This document shows, in pieces, positions 54,801 through 63,941 of a DNA stretch of 64,000 bases. This DNA is from Lachnospiraceae bacterium UBA3850 (lineage in GTDB: Bacteria; Bacillota; Clostridia; Lachnospirales; Lachnospiraceae): assembly GCA_002392655.1 (NCBI GenBank), contig DGHK01000039.1, positions 29,987 through 93,986 of the forward strand. Reading direction: 5' to 3'. Both the position numbers and the translations under genes were made by a program. The notes under the pieces are model-generated. The model was not told where the DNA came from. It searched no databases and saw only the letters and a program-made list of their open reading frames with translations. Positions within the stretch are counted from its first letter, which is position 1, and each line of letters begins with the position of its first letter.

Positions 54801-57800
54801 AGGTAAGGTAAAGAAGGGTGATACAGGTACAATAAATAATTATACTATTTATCTGGGAGATCTTCCTTCTACTGTAGATCAGGATGGTTACAGAATCGAG
54901 ATCAAGTATACTACAATGATCAATCCTCTAATGGTGATGAGACTGCCTGATATTCTTGATTCCGAGGGTCTGGATGTTGTTACTCTCACAAACAAGGCAA
55001 ATGTATATCACAGCTATGTGAAGAGAGATGCGGAAGGAAATATCCTTGGCCGTGCGCTTATGCAGGGTGGAACAAGCGAGGGCTTCATTCCGGATACACT
55101 GCAGGCATCCTACTGGCTAGGAAGCGGAGACGCAACTGATTGTATCCAGAAGGATAAGATACAGGATTACGATAAGACTACCGGAGCGGTTAAGTACAAG
55201 ACAGTTCTTAACAAGGGGCTTCAGCTGTTAGCTCATCCAAATGTATATAGCGTTCAGGATGCTATGAATGTTCCGGGTGTTCTTTATAAGAATATAAATC
55301 TGAAATTCCCGGCAGGACTAAACGGCGGAGCGAGCATAATCACAAATGGTAAGGTTGAAAATGCTTATAAGGATTACGTTACTATAAATGTCACAGGAAA
55401 ATCAGACAGTTCTAACAGCCTGACAATTACATTTGATAATAAGGATAGTATGTTCCAGGATGCGTCAGGCAAGGTTGCCCAGCTGGAACTTAGTTATGAT
55501 GCTGATTTCAAGACGAATGATGTTGCAACAGATATAACACTTAATAACTCTGTTGTTCTAAGTGAGGAGGTACCAAATGCTTCCGGTGACGGAACAAGTA
55601 CAAAGCTCATAGATCAGGCAACAGTAGAGTACACAGTTGATAAGGCACTGGATAAGAGGCTGGATGCAAACCATCTTCCATCTGAAGCAAATAACTTTAC
55701 AGCAGGCTATTCTATAGTAGTCGATCCATCGTCTGCAAATGCAAAGGAGCTTGCAAATGTTGCAGTAGGTGAAACATTTACTGTAAGAGATACTATGGGA
55801 AGCAACATGGATCTGATCCTTGGTTCTGTTATAGTTAATCAGATAGAGGGCGGAGCCACAACTATTATTACCGATAAATGCAAGCTGTCCTATGATGCGC
55901 TGAACAGAGTACTGGATGTAAAGATTCCAAAGGCTTCTGACACAGCCACCTACAAGATAGACTACTCAGTAAATGTAAGTCATCTGTCAAAGGATGGAGC
56001 TGCAGAGGTTAAGAACAGTGTTGAGATACTTGGAACTACTGTTAAGAAGGAAGAGGTTAAGGACAGAATAAGTATTTATAACAGTAGCGAGAGCTCTGAT
56101 GCCACAACCAATATGATCCGTATCCAGAAGTATGATATGGATGATTTATCACAGACGGTTGATGCTACATTTGATATATATAAATATTCTAATGGCTGGA
56201 AGAATCTGACATCGGGAAGCGACAGAATATATGATAGTGATTTCCCTATCTCAACGGTAAATGGAAAGGTTATCATTACAAATAAAATACCTGACAATAA
56301 GCCGCATAGTCTGATAGAGAAGGACACCTGGTACAAGCTGGTAGAGCTTAGTACTACAGAGGGCTATACAGTAAATGCTGAGCCTCTTTACTACTATGTT
56401 TCTACAGATGGTCAGATAAGAGTAAATCCACCTTCAGGAGTTACTAAGTATAGTATAGCTACACTTATAAGCGGAAAAAGCGAGTCTGAAATAGAGGAGG
56501 ATACTCTTCCTACTCTGCTTTTCGGAAACAAGAAGGTAGGATTTAGTATACTCAAGAATGATAAGGCTACAAAGGAGACCATTAAGGATGTAGAGTTCGG
56601 TATCTATTCAGATGCTGAATGTACAAATGAGTTAGCAACAGATATAACAGATGAAAACGGTCTGGCCGAGTTTACCGGTATAACTACTATAGATAATCAG
56701 GGTAATGGCACCATATATCTGAAGGAGAAGCAGGGAGCTGTTAATTATCTGGAGAATAACAGTATATACCGGATAACATTTGAAAACGGTTTCGTAAAGG
56801 AGGCCGTAAACAAGGATGATGCCTCAGATACGCTGGAGATAGACTCTACAGGAGCTATAAGTAAGGTTACATTCCCGAATATAGCTGAGGATAATTCTCT
56901 CATAATAGAGAAGAAGCTTACGGCAAAAACAACGCTTTATGATGATGAGATATTTGGATTTATAATAGCTCTTAAGGACCAGACAGGGGCAGACCTGACC
57001 GGAATCTATGATGCTTATAAGTACGAAAAGGATGGTACGGTAAATGTTGTTCCGATTCCTATAAAAAATGGTGACAGGTTTGAATTAAAAACCGGTGAGA
57101 AGCTCAAGATAGAGAAGCTTCCAACAGGAGCTACATATACAGTAACGGAGTTTACTCCTGCGGACTATTCTGCATCGGTCAGTGTAACAGATAACATAGG
57201 AACAGACACCAAGACTATAAATGCTGGAGCGATTAGCGGAACCATCGAGCAGGGAAGCACAGATGATGTAGTATTTAATAATATGCGTAAAACCTCCTTG
57301 CTCGTAGTAAAAACTGCATCTACGCCGGAAGGTTTAAGTCTGAATATTCCGGATGGACATACGGTAACTATCAGAACTGATAATAATCAGACCGGTCATA
57401 TATGGGCAATCGCCAAGTATAATAAGTCCTCCGGGCTTTATGAAAGTGTTTATATGGATGATCCGGGTATGAAGTTCCATACTGAGCTTGATGGAGGAGT
57501 TCCGATAAACGGCGGATTCAGAATAACAGGTATAAATACTGACAGAGACCTGGCTGTTGTTGAATCAAATGCTGAAATAGCAGGCTATGCGTATAAGCTG
57601 GTAGGAGGAGATTACTGGAATGTTAATGCTAAATGGAGCGGTACTTCAGAGGATAGCAGGACAGTTGCTCTTAACAATGTATATTATAATTCATTTGCAG
57701 AAGTAAATATGTCCGCCAGCAAGAGACTACTCGGAAGAAACATGGCAGATGGCGAGTTTACATTCTCTCTGTATGAATCATCAGGTGACAGCTATTCCAG

Positions 57801-60800
57801 ACAGATAAAGACAGGTGTTACAAATGATGCACAGGGAAATGTTGATTTTGGAAGAATAACATATACATTTGCAGATCTGGGATCTGAAAGGGAGAAGACC
57901 TTCTATTACCGTATAGCAGAGGAAAGAGGAAGTAACGCAGCAATAGGCTATGACACGGGTAACAGCGTTTATGTGAAGGTACATATTCATAAGGAAACAG
58001 ACGCCCAGTCAGGAGATGAAACACTGGTAGCAGATGCGCCTGTTTATTCAACTACTGATATGAAGGACGGAAGTGCCGGTGATGGTACAAATAAAGAGTT
58101 TGTAAATACCTACTCTGCATCAGGAGCTATCACTCTTAAGGGTAATAAGACCATGAAGGGCAAGGATGCAACCGACGGTCAGTTTACCTATAGCATAAAG
58201 GAATATACAGACAGTACATTTGCAACTGAGAAAACCGGTGTTGCCAGTCCTATAGCTACAGCCAGCACAGGCGTGATAGCAAAGGATGGAAATGCAGACT
58301 TTGAGTTTTCAGCTATAAACTATAGTATAACTTCTGATAAGGCGGCAGATACATATACATCGGACACAGGATATCATTACTACATCATTAAGGAGGATGT
58401 TCCTGATGATGCTACTGATATAACTCTTCCTGATGGAACTGCTGCTAAAACAAAGAACGGTATTATCTATGATATAAAAGAGCATGAGATAGCTATTCAG
58501 GTTACTGATGATGGCGAAGGTCATCTGGACAGTGTAGTTAAGAAGGTTGAGGATGACGGTTCCATAGGAAGTGTTATCACACCGGGAAGCTTTACTACAG
58601 AGTTTGCATTTACAAATGTATACGAGGCAAAGGGCAGTCTGGATATAAAGGCGAACAAGGTACTAAAGGGCCGTGATATGGTAGCTGATGAATTCGGCTT
58701 CACTGTAGCTGAGTACACTGATAATACCTATGGTACACCGAAGAAGGACAGCAGTGACAAGGCTATAGAGTATACGGCAAAGTCAGTAGCAGCGCAGGAT
58801 CAGGCTGATTCTGAGGTAGACTTTGAGGATATTCAGTATACTCTTGCAGATGTTGGAACACATTATTACAAGATGACAGAGGATCAGCCAACAGGAGCCG
58901 GAGTCACAAGGGTAAACGGAAGAAATAAGAAGAACGGTATCCTCTATGACGGTACAGAATACAAGTTCAGTGTTGTGGTAACAGATAAGGGAAATGGAAC
59001 CCTTGAGATAACTGTTTATGATGATGAGAACAATGTCATATCAGATACCAGGTCCAAATTTGCATATATAAATGAGTACAGTGCAACCGGAGATATAACA
59101 TTTACAGGTGTTAAAGAGGTAGAAGGTCACGACATAATTAAGAATGAATATGTATTCAGAATCGTTGAGCTTGCAGGTGGACAGCAGGTACCGCTTAACA
59201 GCTATGGACAGGTCACTCAGAGTGCTTCGGTTGATCCGGTTACTAAAACAGCTACGGCAAATATAACATTTACACCTATAAACTACTCGCTTAGTGATTT
59301 AGGTGACCATACATATCTGGTATTTGAATATGCAGTTAATGGATATGATGTTGACTATAATGGTGTAACCTATGACAGCCATGCTTACCAGGTGACAGTG
59401 CATGTAGCCGATAATGGTGATGGTACGCTGGATGCGAAGATAACTCAGGTGAACAGACTGGATATAGAAACCCAGACACCGGAGCCAAAGAGTAAGGATG
59501 ATCCATTCCTATTCACAAATGTATATAATGCGTCTACGTCCATGACTATAAGAGGAAGCAAGAGTATAAACGCGGGAGCTAAGACTCTGGCAGAGAGTAA
59601 GACATTTAAGTTCCAGCTGATTGAAGAAACTGCAGCCGGAGAGACCGTTCTTGCAACCGGTACAAATGATGATCAGGGCGATGTAACATTCTATGATGTA
59701 AACGACCCGACTCAGGAGTTTAAGCTGTCATTTATGGTAGACGGAGCAAATCAGGTTCCTGACGCAAATGATATGGGACTTCATAAGTATAAGGTAGTAG
59801 AGGTGGATGCTCAGGATCCGGGTTATATCTATGATACAGATGAGTATTCCTTCAGACTGAATGTTTCAGATAATTTTGATGGAACTATTCATATAGAGGA
59901 TATGGACAGAGCCCTTGAAAGAACAGATGGAACTACAGATGGAAAGGATGATCTCAGAACATATACATTAAAGCCGGCTGACAGTAAGAGTACTGATTTT
60001 GTGAACTCATACGAAGCATACGGCGATATAACATTTGACGGAACAAAAACACTGGCCGGCAAATTTACAAAGAACAGTCGTACTTTAGATGATGATGAGT
60101 TTACATTTACAGCTGTAGAGTATACGGATGATACCTACGAAACTCCTATAGAGGGGGCTGTTTATACAGGAATATCCAAGAAGGACGGCGCTATAGTTTA
60201 TGACACCATAGACTATGAAAGAAGCAAGACCAGAGATGATGTAGGAACTCATTATTACAGAATAACTGAGGATATACCTGCCGACGCTGAGAAGCAGGAG
60301 GATGGAACCTATAAATATAAGGGTATTACATACTCAGATAAGGCTTATGATGTGGAGGTGGTTGTAACAGATAATGATGACGGAACACTTTCCACAACAA
60401 CGTCAGGTATAGATCAGAAGCTTGACTTTGAAAATGTATATGAGGCTTATGGTCAGACTACTATAACTCTTACAAAGGAAACACTTAATAAGCTAGGCAA
60501 GGTTTATGAGGGTGTTCAGACCATGAAGGATAAGTATACCTTTGAATTTGAATTATCAGAGGTTATCCTGAATGATGAAGGAAAAGAGGAAGAGAAGGTT
60601 CTTGAGACCATTAGCACAGGACTGAATGAGACAGCTTCCTTCAAGGAAATAAGCTATGATTTAGATGGTCTTGGAAAGCATGTATACAAGGTAAGAGAGA
60701 AGAAGGGTAAGCTGGAAGGCTTTACCTATGATGAAGCTGTATATGAAGTAGAGGTAGATGTAACAGATAACAGAGACGGAACGCTTACAGCAGACCAGAT

Positions 60801-61638
60801 AATAAAGGATGCTGAGAAGATCAAGTTTACAAACAGCTATGATGCGACCGGAGAAGTTACGCTAAGCGGAACCAAGACGGTGGCAGACATCGAAAAGATC
60901 TTCAGCAAAATGGGTCTCAGTGATGGCATGTTTACATTTACTGTTACTGAAACTGTAAATGGAGAAGCAAAGACTGTTTCGACAGGAAAGAATGATACAA
61001 AGGGAAATATAAGCTTCACGCCTATTAAGTACGAGATGAGTGATATCGGTACACATACATATACTGTAACCGAGGATGATAAGAATCCGGTAGCAGGTAT
61101 CGTTTATGACACGGTTCCGGTTATTGTTACGGTAGAGGTAGCTGACGTCGGAAATGGAACACTCAGTACGGTAGTTAACTACAAAAAGCAGGATGTTAAG
61201 GCTGAAAAAGCAGGCTTTGATAACAAGGCATCCGAGGTTAAGATCAAAAAGACTGACAAGGATGGAAAGCTGCTTCCGGGTGCAGAGTTTAAGATAGTTA
61301 CAAAGGATGGAAATGTGGTTACGACATTTACATCAGGTGACAGCATATATGAGCTATATGGTCTGGCACTGGATACTGAGTTTACACTTTCTGAAACAAA
61401 GGCTCCTGAGGGGTATAAGCTTGCAGCTGATACGACATTTAAGATAAGCAAGGATGGACAGCTTTATGTGGGAAATGAAAAGTCTGATATGATAACAGTA
61501 GTAGATGAAAGAGTAGAGACAAGCAGTTCAAGTCGGAGAACAGGCGACAGCGCAAGTCTGATGCTTATGCTGATTTTGATGCTAATATCAACCTTCGGAA
61601 TACTGTATATCGGAAAGAAGAAGCTGGTCAGAGACTAA
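51898..61638 (+). CDS. Giant cell-surface adhesin with pilin-type isopeptide repeats
   Basis: 3246 residues. A signal peptide ends near PVMAEGE, then an acidic Glu/Ser/Thr linker, a domain around 85-230, long adhesin-like regions (~235-1390) and SpaA/CnaB-type domains (~1400-1660). Eight consecutive Spy0128/FctA-like pilin repeats start near residues 1935, 2077, 2245, 2397, 2545, 2709, 2852 and 2984, each with a K in the first strand (GTKTLAGK), YYRITE-type E and an FENVYEA-type N, the residues that form Lys-Asn isopeptide bonds. A last SpaA domain (~3115-3200, LLPGAEFKI, ETKAPEGYKLA) precedes SRRTGDS, a hydrophobic span and KKKLVRD. No sortase gene is nearby. GAGGGGGG precedes the ATG. Confidence 0.92.
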   Translation: MKNRTKRIIALFLSVIMVLSGSGFTTIPVMAEGEVISTGTDAESEESKKNGATNAAEAGSGEENTSEAGNSEESTSEADNTEGGNGLTADVDGIHVSVDDINGVLPEGAYIKVERLEDEDALKMANDFAGTTEDNKELVRDAIGVDITFYSADGTKLEPSDDVQVSIDTKDYRSLEIEDTYTNPSYEVLHIPEEGDPVMVEDVEATKEGAVFESDEFSPYILTASPVNLLKANSANILPGFSDYSPYLKLHKLSIDGKELKGGETIEPSKQFQLELSFTMNLNDMSKCITDSTDGLHYSYPLPDHISIGNKGSEDAQVPLYNSRNVQIGTYYIVSDPENGDVMYVTFPGFYDEVTTNFELSASWSQTEDQDSIEVPWGDRVDKFFINRTSLIITKDQTHAQRGEDGITRNKFTITIKAKDDLNDVTDVSFKDDMTTQHFILDPESIDDGSGNKYAYKITCYDADGVMVGTPSYYPASIATIEPAGDKGEKTSIAIDGLTVPKGGKAVVEYTVYIPREVKRQMDSTLESDTLDNTAAASHPVTNRKTGQVEHPWITSEVTDSLIPKKEWLLKDANNNDLVKVTDTDNTEYIAMGYSVEINPLRQYTMGGAIVTDKISNSSYDDQYILETNVTYDFKNLANEKPYVIKTVKADTVTMKELTWITLPQSVYDDYKAKIDVKHPLDALDRLENNPELAGVRAALQSAVANAGYTFSGDYTDYIFTDSENHSFIWITPEDEDNPDKPGDKIVGTYKLCYHTVSGLKVNSFANSASLRYREMDPITYNAVGEPGDYFLRDRKIDATKHNEGVYLGEDGNFYVDWTLSVGVPEDSRGWEDIMIIDEFPRYEIGTGDDRIVYSDWLKGLSAPNYEGLNGGAFQFSSSSTRDDVQAVVNRARVGLDNGYWNAYSETMTSNFVNGAFQEVPDDVWIDKLSKWNSEAFNATIVSRGTYYSGADLQAGQFIVQEDGTDWVGKVKKGDTGTINNYTIYLGDLPSTVDQDGYRIEIKYTTMINPLMVMRLPDILDSEGLDVVTLTNKANVYHSYVKRDAEGNILGRALMQGGTSEGFIPDTLQASYWLGSGDATDCIQKDKIQDYDKTTGAVKYKTVLNKGLQLLAHPNVYSVQDAMNVPGVLYKNINLKFPAGLNGGASIITNGKVENAYKDYVTINVTGKSDSSNSLTITFDNKDSMFQDASGKVAQLELSYDADFKTNDVATDITLNNSVVLSEEVPNASGDGTSTKLIDQATVEYTVDKALDKRLDANHLPSEANNFTAGYSIVVDPSSANAKELANVAVGETFTVRDTMGSNMDLILGSVIVNQIEGGATTIITDKCKLSYDALNRVLDVKIPKASDTATYKIDYSVNVSHLSKDGAAEVKNSVEILGTTVKKEEVKDRISIYNSSESSDATTNMIRIQKYDMDDLSQTVDATFDIYKYSNGWKNLTSGSDRIYDSDFPISTVNGKVIITNKIPDNKPHSLIEKDTWYKLVELSTTEGYTVNAEPLYYYVSTDGQIRVNPPSGVTKYSIATLISGKSESEIEEDTLPTLLFGNKKVGFSILKNDKATKETIKDVEFGIYSDAECTNELATDITDENGLAEFTGITTIDNQGNGTIYLKEKQGAVNYLENNSIYRITFENGFVKEAVNKDDASDTLEIDSTGAISKVTFPNIAEDNSLIIEKKLTAKTTLYDDEIFGFIIALKDQTGADLTGIYDAYKYEKDGTVNVVPIPIKNGDRFELKTGEKLKIEKLPTGATYTVTEFTPADYSASVSVTDNIGTDTKTINAGAISGTIEQGSTDDVVFNNMRKTSLLVVKTASTPEGLSLNIPDGHTVTIRTDNNQTGHIWAIAKYNKSSGLYESVYMDDPGMKFHTELDGGVPINGGFRITGINTDRDLAVVESNAEIAGYAYKLVGGDYWNVNAKWSGTSEDSRTVALNNVYYNSFAEVNMSASKRLLGRNMADGEFTFSLYESSGDSYSRQIKTGVTNDAQGNVDFGRITYTFADLGSEREKTFYYRIAEERGSNAAIGYDTGNSVYVKVHIHKETDAQSGDETLVADAPVYSTTDMKDGSAGDGTNKEFVNTYSASGAITLKGNKTMKGKDATDGQFTYSIKEYTDSTFATEKTGVASPIATASTGVIAKDGNADFEFSAINYSITSDKAADTYTSDTGYHYYIIKEDVPDDATDITLPDGTAAKTKNGIIYDIKEHEIAIQVTDDGEGHLDSVVKKVEDDGSIGSVITPGSFTTEFAFTNVYEAKGSLDIKANKVLKGRDMVADEFGFTVAEYTDNTYGTPKKDSSDKAIEYTAKSVAAQDQADSEVDFEDIQYTLADVGTHYYKMTEDQPTGAGVTRVNGRNKKNGILYDGTEYKFSVVVTDKGNGTLEITVYDDENNVISDTRSKFAYINEYSATGDITFTGVKEVEGHDIIKNEYVFRIVELAGGQQVPLNSYGQVTQSASVDPVTKTATANITFTPINYSLSDLGDHTYLVFEYAVNGYDVDYNGVTYDSHAYQVTVHVADNGDGTLDAKITQVNRLDIETQTPEPKSKDDPFLFTNVYNASTSMTIRGSKSINAGAKTLAESKTFKFQLIEETAAGETVLATGTNDDQGDVTFYDVNDPTQEFKLSFMVDGANQVPDANDMGLHKYKVVEVDAQDPGYIYDTDEYSFRLNVSDNFDGTIHIEDMDRALERTDGTTDGKDDLRTYTLKPADSKSTDFVNSYEAYGDITFDGTKTLAGKFTKNSRTLDDDEFTFTAVEYTDDTYETPIEGAVYTGISKKDGAIVYDTIDYERSKTRDDVGTHYYRITEDIPADAEKQEDGTYKYKGITYSDKAYDVEVVVTDNDDGTLSTTTSGIDQKLDFENVYEAYGQTTITLTKETLNKLGKVYEGVQTMKDKYTFEFELSEVILNDEGKEEEKVLETISTGLNETASFKEISYDLDGLGKHVYKVREKKGKLEGFTYDEAVYEVEVDVTDNRDGTLTADQIIKDAEKIKFTNSYDATGEVTLSGTKTVADIEKIFSKMGLSDGMFTFTVTETVNGEAKTVSTGKNDTKGNISFTPIKYEMSDIGTHTYTVTEDDKNPVAGIVYDTVPVIVTVEVADVGNGTLSTVVNYKKQDVKAEKAGFDNKASEVKIKKTDKDGKLLPGAEFKIVTKDGNVVTTFTSGDSIYELYGLALDTEFTLSETKAPEGYKLAADTTFKISKDGQLYVGNEKSDMITVVDERVETSSSSRRTGDSASLMLMLILMLISTFGILYIGKKKLVRD

Positions 61639-61661
61639 GCTAAGTAAAAAATCTGAAAAAG

Positions 61662-61687
61662 ATGCACCGGAGTTACTTCCGGTGCAT
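61662..61687 (+). terminator. Intrinsic terminator of the adhesin gene, overlapping the convergent gene's end
   Basis: ATGCACCGGA (61662-61671) pairs with TCCGGTGCAT (61678-61687), followed by TTTTTT. The stem covers the last few codons of the minus-strand PF06541 gene. Confidence 0.82.
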
Positions 61688-62443
61688 TTTTTCTGCAACT
61701 TTTTTAATTGGTGTAGTAACCTTCTTAACCGAGAAGGTACCCTTGTATTTTATAAAGAATTCCTTTGGTGATAGGAGATTGGAGAGGAAGAATCGGCTTC
61801 GCTCCTTTGCCTTTTCGCCTATCTCATCGATTTTCTCTTTATATGCATTGTATTTTACTACGATTCCGTATTCATCTGCCAGACGCTTGATTTTTGCAAC
61901 AAGCTGGAATGTGAAGAATACATCTATCAGGAAAACTCCGTAGAAGAATCCGATGACAAAGGAAAATGTCAGATTCTTCGACAGCCATTCCAAAGCTTTA
62001 AGTACATTTTTATGAACTACCAGATAGTAGAATGCTGCGACTGCATACCAGATACATGAGAACAGAGGACATATAACACCTTTGATATTTCCCCAATATG
62101 TTGAGTAGTCCCAGAGCTGAAGATGCATATGATTTACAAAAATCATTCCCGTTATAAACTCGAGAAGAGTCATACATGCAGCCATACATAAGAATATAAG
62201 GGCTTTTTCAAGCATAGGATGTTCTGCAGCAAGTGATGGGAAATGTATCTGAGCCAGAAAGTACAGAATTATAACACCTGTGCCGTAAATCGGAAGATAT
62301 GGACCTACGAAAAGTCCGGGATTACAGAATTTTTTCTTTTTTCTTTCTACCGGATCCAGGTAACGTCTGAAGAAAAGCTCGCCAACCCAGCCGAGACAGC
62401 TTCCTGCGAAAAACAGGAAAAGGATTATGAGTAGTTTGTTCAT
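61673..62443 (-). CDS. PF06541 family membrane protein (putative ABC-transporter type IV)
   Basis: 256 residues, five to six spans, with a basic C-terminal tail. FFAGSCLGWVGELFFRRYLD near the N-terminus, NPGLFVGPYLPIYGTGVIIL and WGNIKGVICPLFSCIWY match the family called 'putative ABC-transporter type IV'. Despite that name, no ATPase partner is seen and the role is unknown. Its last codons lie inside the terminator of the convergent adhesin gene. A 442-base upstream region with repeats separates it from azlD. Confidence 0.85.
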   Translation of the reverse strand: MNKLLIILFLFFAGSCLGWVGELFFRRYLDPVERKKKKFCNPGLFVGPYLPIYGTGVIILYFLAQIHFPSLAAEHPMLEKALIFLCMAACMTLLEFITGMIFVNHMHLQLWDYSTYWGNIKGVICPLFSCIWYAVAAFYYLVVHKNVLKALEWLSKNLTFSFVIGFFYGVFLIDVFFTFQLVAKIKRLADEYGIVVKYNAYKEKIDEIGEKAKERSRFFLSNLLSPKEFFIKYKGTFSVKKVTTPIKKVAEKMHRK

Positions 62444-62476
62444 GATTGGTATCCTTATGATTTCCTAATAAAAAAC

Positions 62477-62504
62477 ATATGGTTAGAATTATATGGTTAG
62501 AATT
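62477..62504. repeat. Perfect 14-bp tandem repeat upstream of the PF06541 gene
   Basis: ATATGGTTAGAATT occurs twice back to back (62477-62490 and 62491-62504), 34 bases upstream of the minus-strand ATG. It includes AT-rich sequence that could form a -10 element on the minus strand. Could be an operator or a replication-slippage product. Confidence 0.75.
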
Positions 62505-62593
62505 AACAAATATGAGTCAAGTCTAAATATGTGCGTGCTTTTTCTTTCAGCATATGAAGCTCCACGGCAGTAAAAAACCGTATTTTCTTCAAA

Positions 62594-62747
62594 ATTATGG
62601 CCTTTTCTTCTTAAAAATCCTCTGATTTGACTCGTTTTGAAATTTCAAAGCCATAAAATCCGGAAGTTTTCTCAAAATTATGGCCTTTTTCGTATTTATC
62701 TCTTAAAACAGGCCATAATTTTTGACTTTTTTGCAAGAATTATGGCC
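62594..62747. repeat. Cluster of ATTATGGCC motifs in the azlD-PF06541 gap
   Basis: The 443-base gap 62444-62886 holds no gene. ATTATGGCC occurs at 62594-62602, 62677-62685 and 62739-62747, and inverted at 62711-62719; a degenerate GCCATAA lies at 62650. The first two share a longer context (AAAATTATGGCC then T-rich), and the last two form a 10-bp inverted repeat with a 17-base gap. Function unknown. Confidence 0.75.
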
Positions 62748-62886
62748 GTACGCCCTGGATAGAACCAACACATCTTGGTTACGTTGTAACCTAATTAGAT
62801 AAACACTACGTAATTGTAATATATATGAAGTTTTTTTACAAATATTATTTCTGATATTGGATATCTCAGTATAACTATTCGTGATA

Positions 62887-63204
62887 CTAGATATATCTTA
62901 TGATCAGCTCTGTAATAAGAACAGCCAGGCATGACAGAAGTGCGACGGTTGTGAGGCTCCTTTTATTAAGGGCGAGTATCACAGCGACTACAAAACCGAC
63001 AGTTGCTGAAATGATATAACTTGTCGCAGTAAAAACTGCAGGAACAGTCATAGCTGTAAGAACTGCATAAGGTATATAGTGTAGGAATGATCTGATATAT
63101 CTGTTCTTTATCTGATGCTTAACCATCACAAATGGTATCGCACGAACGAGGTATGTGGTGATGACCATGATAGCCAGATAGATAAAAAATGTTTTATGTG
63201 TCAT
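62887..63204 (-). CDS. azlD: Branched-chain amino acid export small subunit AzlD
   Basis: 105 residues with three to four spans. YLAIMVITTYLVRAIPFVMV and FLHYIPYAVLTAMTVPAVF are typical of AzlD. With AzlC it forms a branched-chain amino acid exporter. Its ATG overlaps the azlC stop in ATGA, indicating coupled translation. Confidence 0.93.
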   Translation of the reverse strand: MTHKTFFIYLAIMVITTYLVRAIPFVMVKHQIKNRYIRSFLHYIPYAVLTAMTVPAVFTATSYIISATVGFVVAVILALNKRSLTTVALLSCLAVLITELIIRYI

Positions 63205-63905
63205 GCTTCGCCTCCTTCCTCATCGATTGGATGAATAAAGGATACTATAGCGGCACTTACAACTGCGCAGATACTTATTGCTATTCCTGGAGATACTTTA
63301 TTTAGAACAGGCAGATAGGTAAATGCGGTCGACAAAAGAGCTGCGATAGCCACAGCGAGTATAACAGGGTGTTCGTCCTTCATTACAGGTACGACTATTG
63401 CTACAAACATTCCGTAGATAGCAAGACCAAGGGCACTCATGATGGCAAGTGAAAGTACATTTCCGATAATTGCGCCAAGCAGAGTTCCGAGTGACCAACC
63501 GATATAGGGCAGAGTGATAAGTCCTGCAAAAAAAGAACGGCTTACCTTCTTTTCTGATATGGCAACAGCGAAAATCTCATCAGTGACAGCAAAGCCCATG
63601 ATCCATCTCCATATGCCGGTAAATCTACTATCTACCTTCTGCGAAAGAGCAATGGACATGAAAGAATACCTGATATTTATTGTGAGCTGTGAGATGAACA
63701 TATCCAGCCATAGTCCGGGTACAAGCATAGTGTGTAATCCGGAAAACTGACCGGCTGATGTGACGCAGGTCATTGAGATAAGTGTTGCTTCCCACCATGT
63801 AAGTCCATATGTAATTGCAATTATTCCAAATGTAAATGACACCGACAGGTAACCGAGAGCAATCGGAATTCCCGCCAGCAGTCCTTTTTTATAATTCTCA
63901 GCCAT
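63201..63905 (-). CDS. azlC: Branched-chain amino acid exporter AzlC
   Basis: 234 residues from ATG 63905 (AENYKKGLLAGIPIALGYLS). GIPIALGYLSVSFTFGIIAI, MTCVTSAGQFSGL and SMSIALSQKVDSRF-like sequence fit AzlC, which has about six spans. A longer frame to TTG 63941 exists but starts inside the predicted -35 box. No ribosome site precedes the ATG at 63905, and the predicted start of transcription coincides with it. Exports branched-chain amino acids with AzlD. Confidence 0.93.
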   Translation of the reverse strand: MAENYKKGLLAGIPIALGYLSVSFTFGIIAITYGLTWWEATLISMTCVTSAGQFSGLHTMLVPGLWLDMFISQLTINIRYSFMSIALSQKVDSRFTGIWRWIMGFAVTDEIFAVAISEKKVSRSFFAGLITLPYIGWSLGTLLGAIIGNVLSLAIMSALGLAIYGMFVAIVVPVMKDEHPVILAVAIAALLSTAFTYLPVLNKVSPGIAISICAVVSAAIVSFIHPIDEEGGEA

Positions 63906-63912
63906 AGATATG

Positions 63913-63941
63913 ATTCTAACATTTATGACGTTGTGAGTCAA
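63913..63941 (-). promoter_or_regulatory. Promoter of azlCD, implying a leaderless transcript
   Basis: On the minus strand TTGACT (63936-63941) and TAGAAT (63913-63918) are 17 bases apart. Seven bases past the -10 lies the azlC ATG at 63905. Confidence 0.65.
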
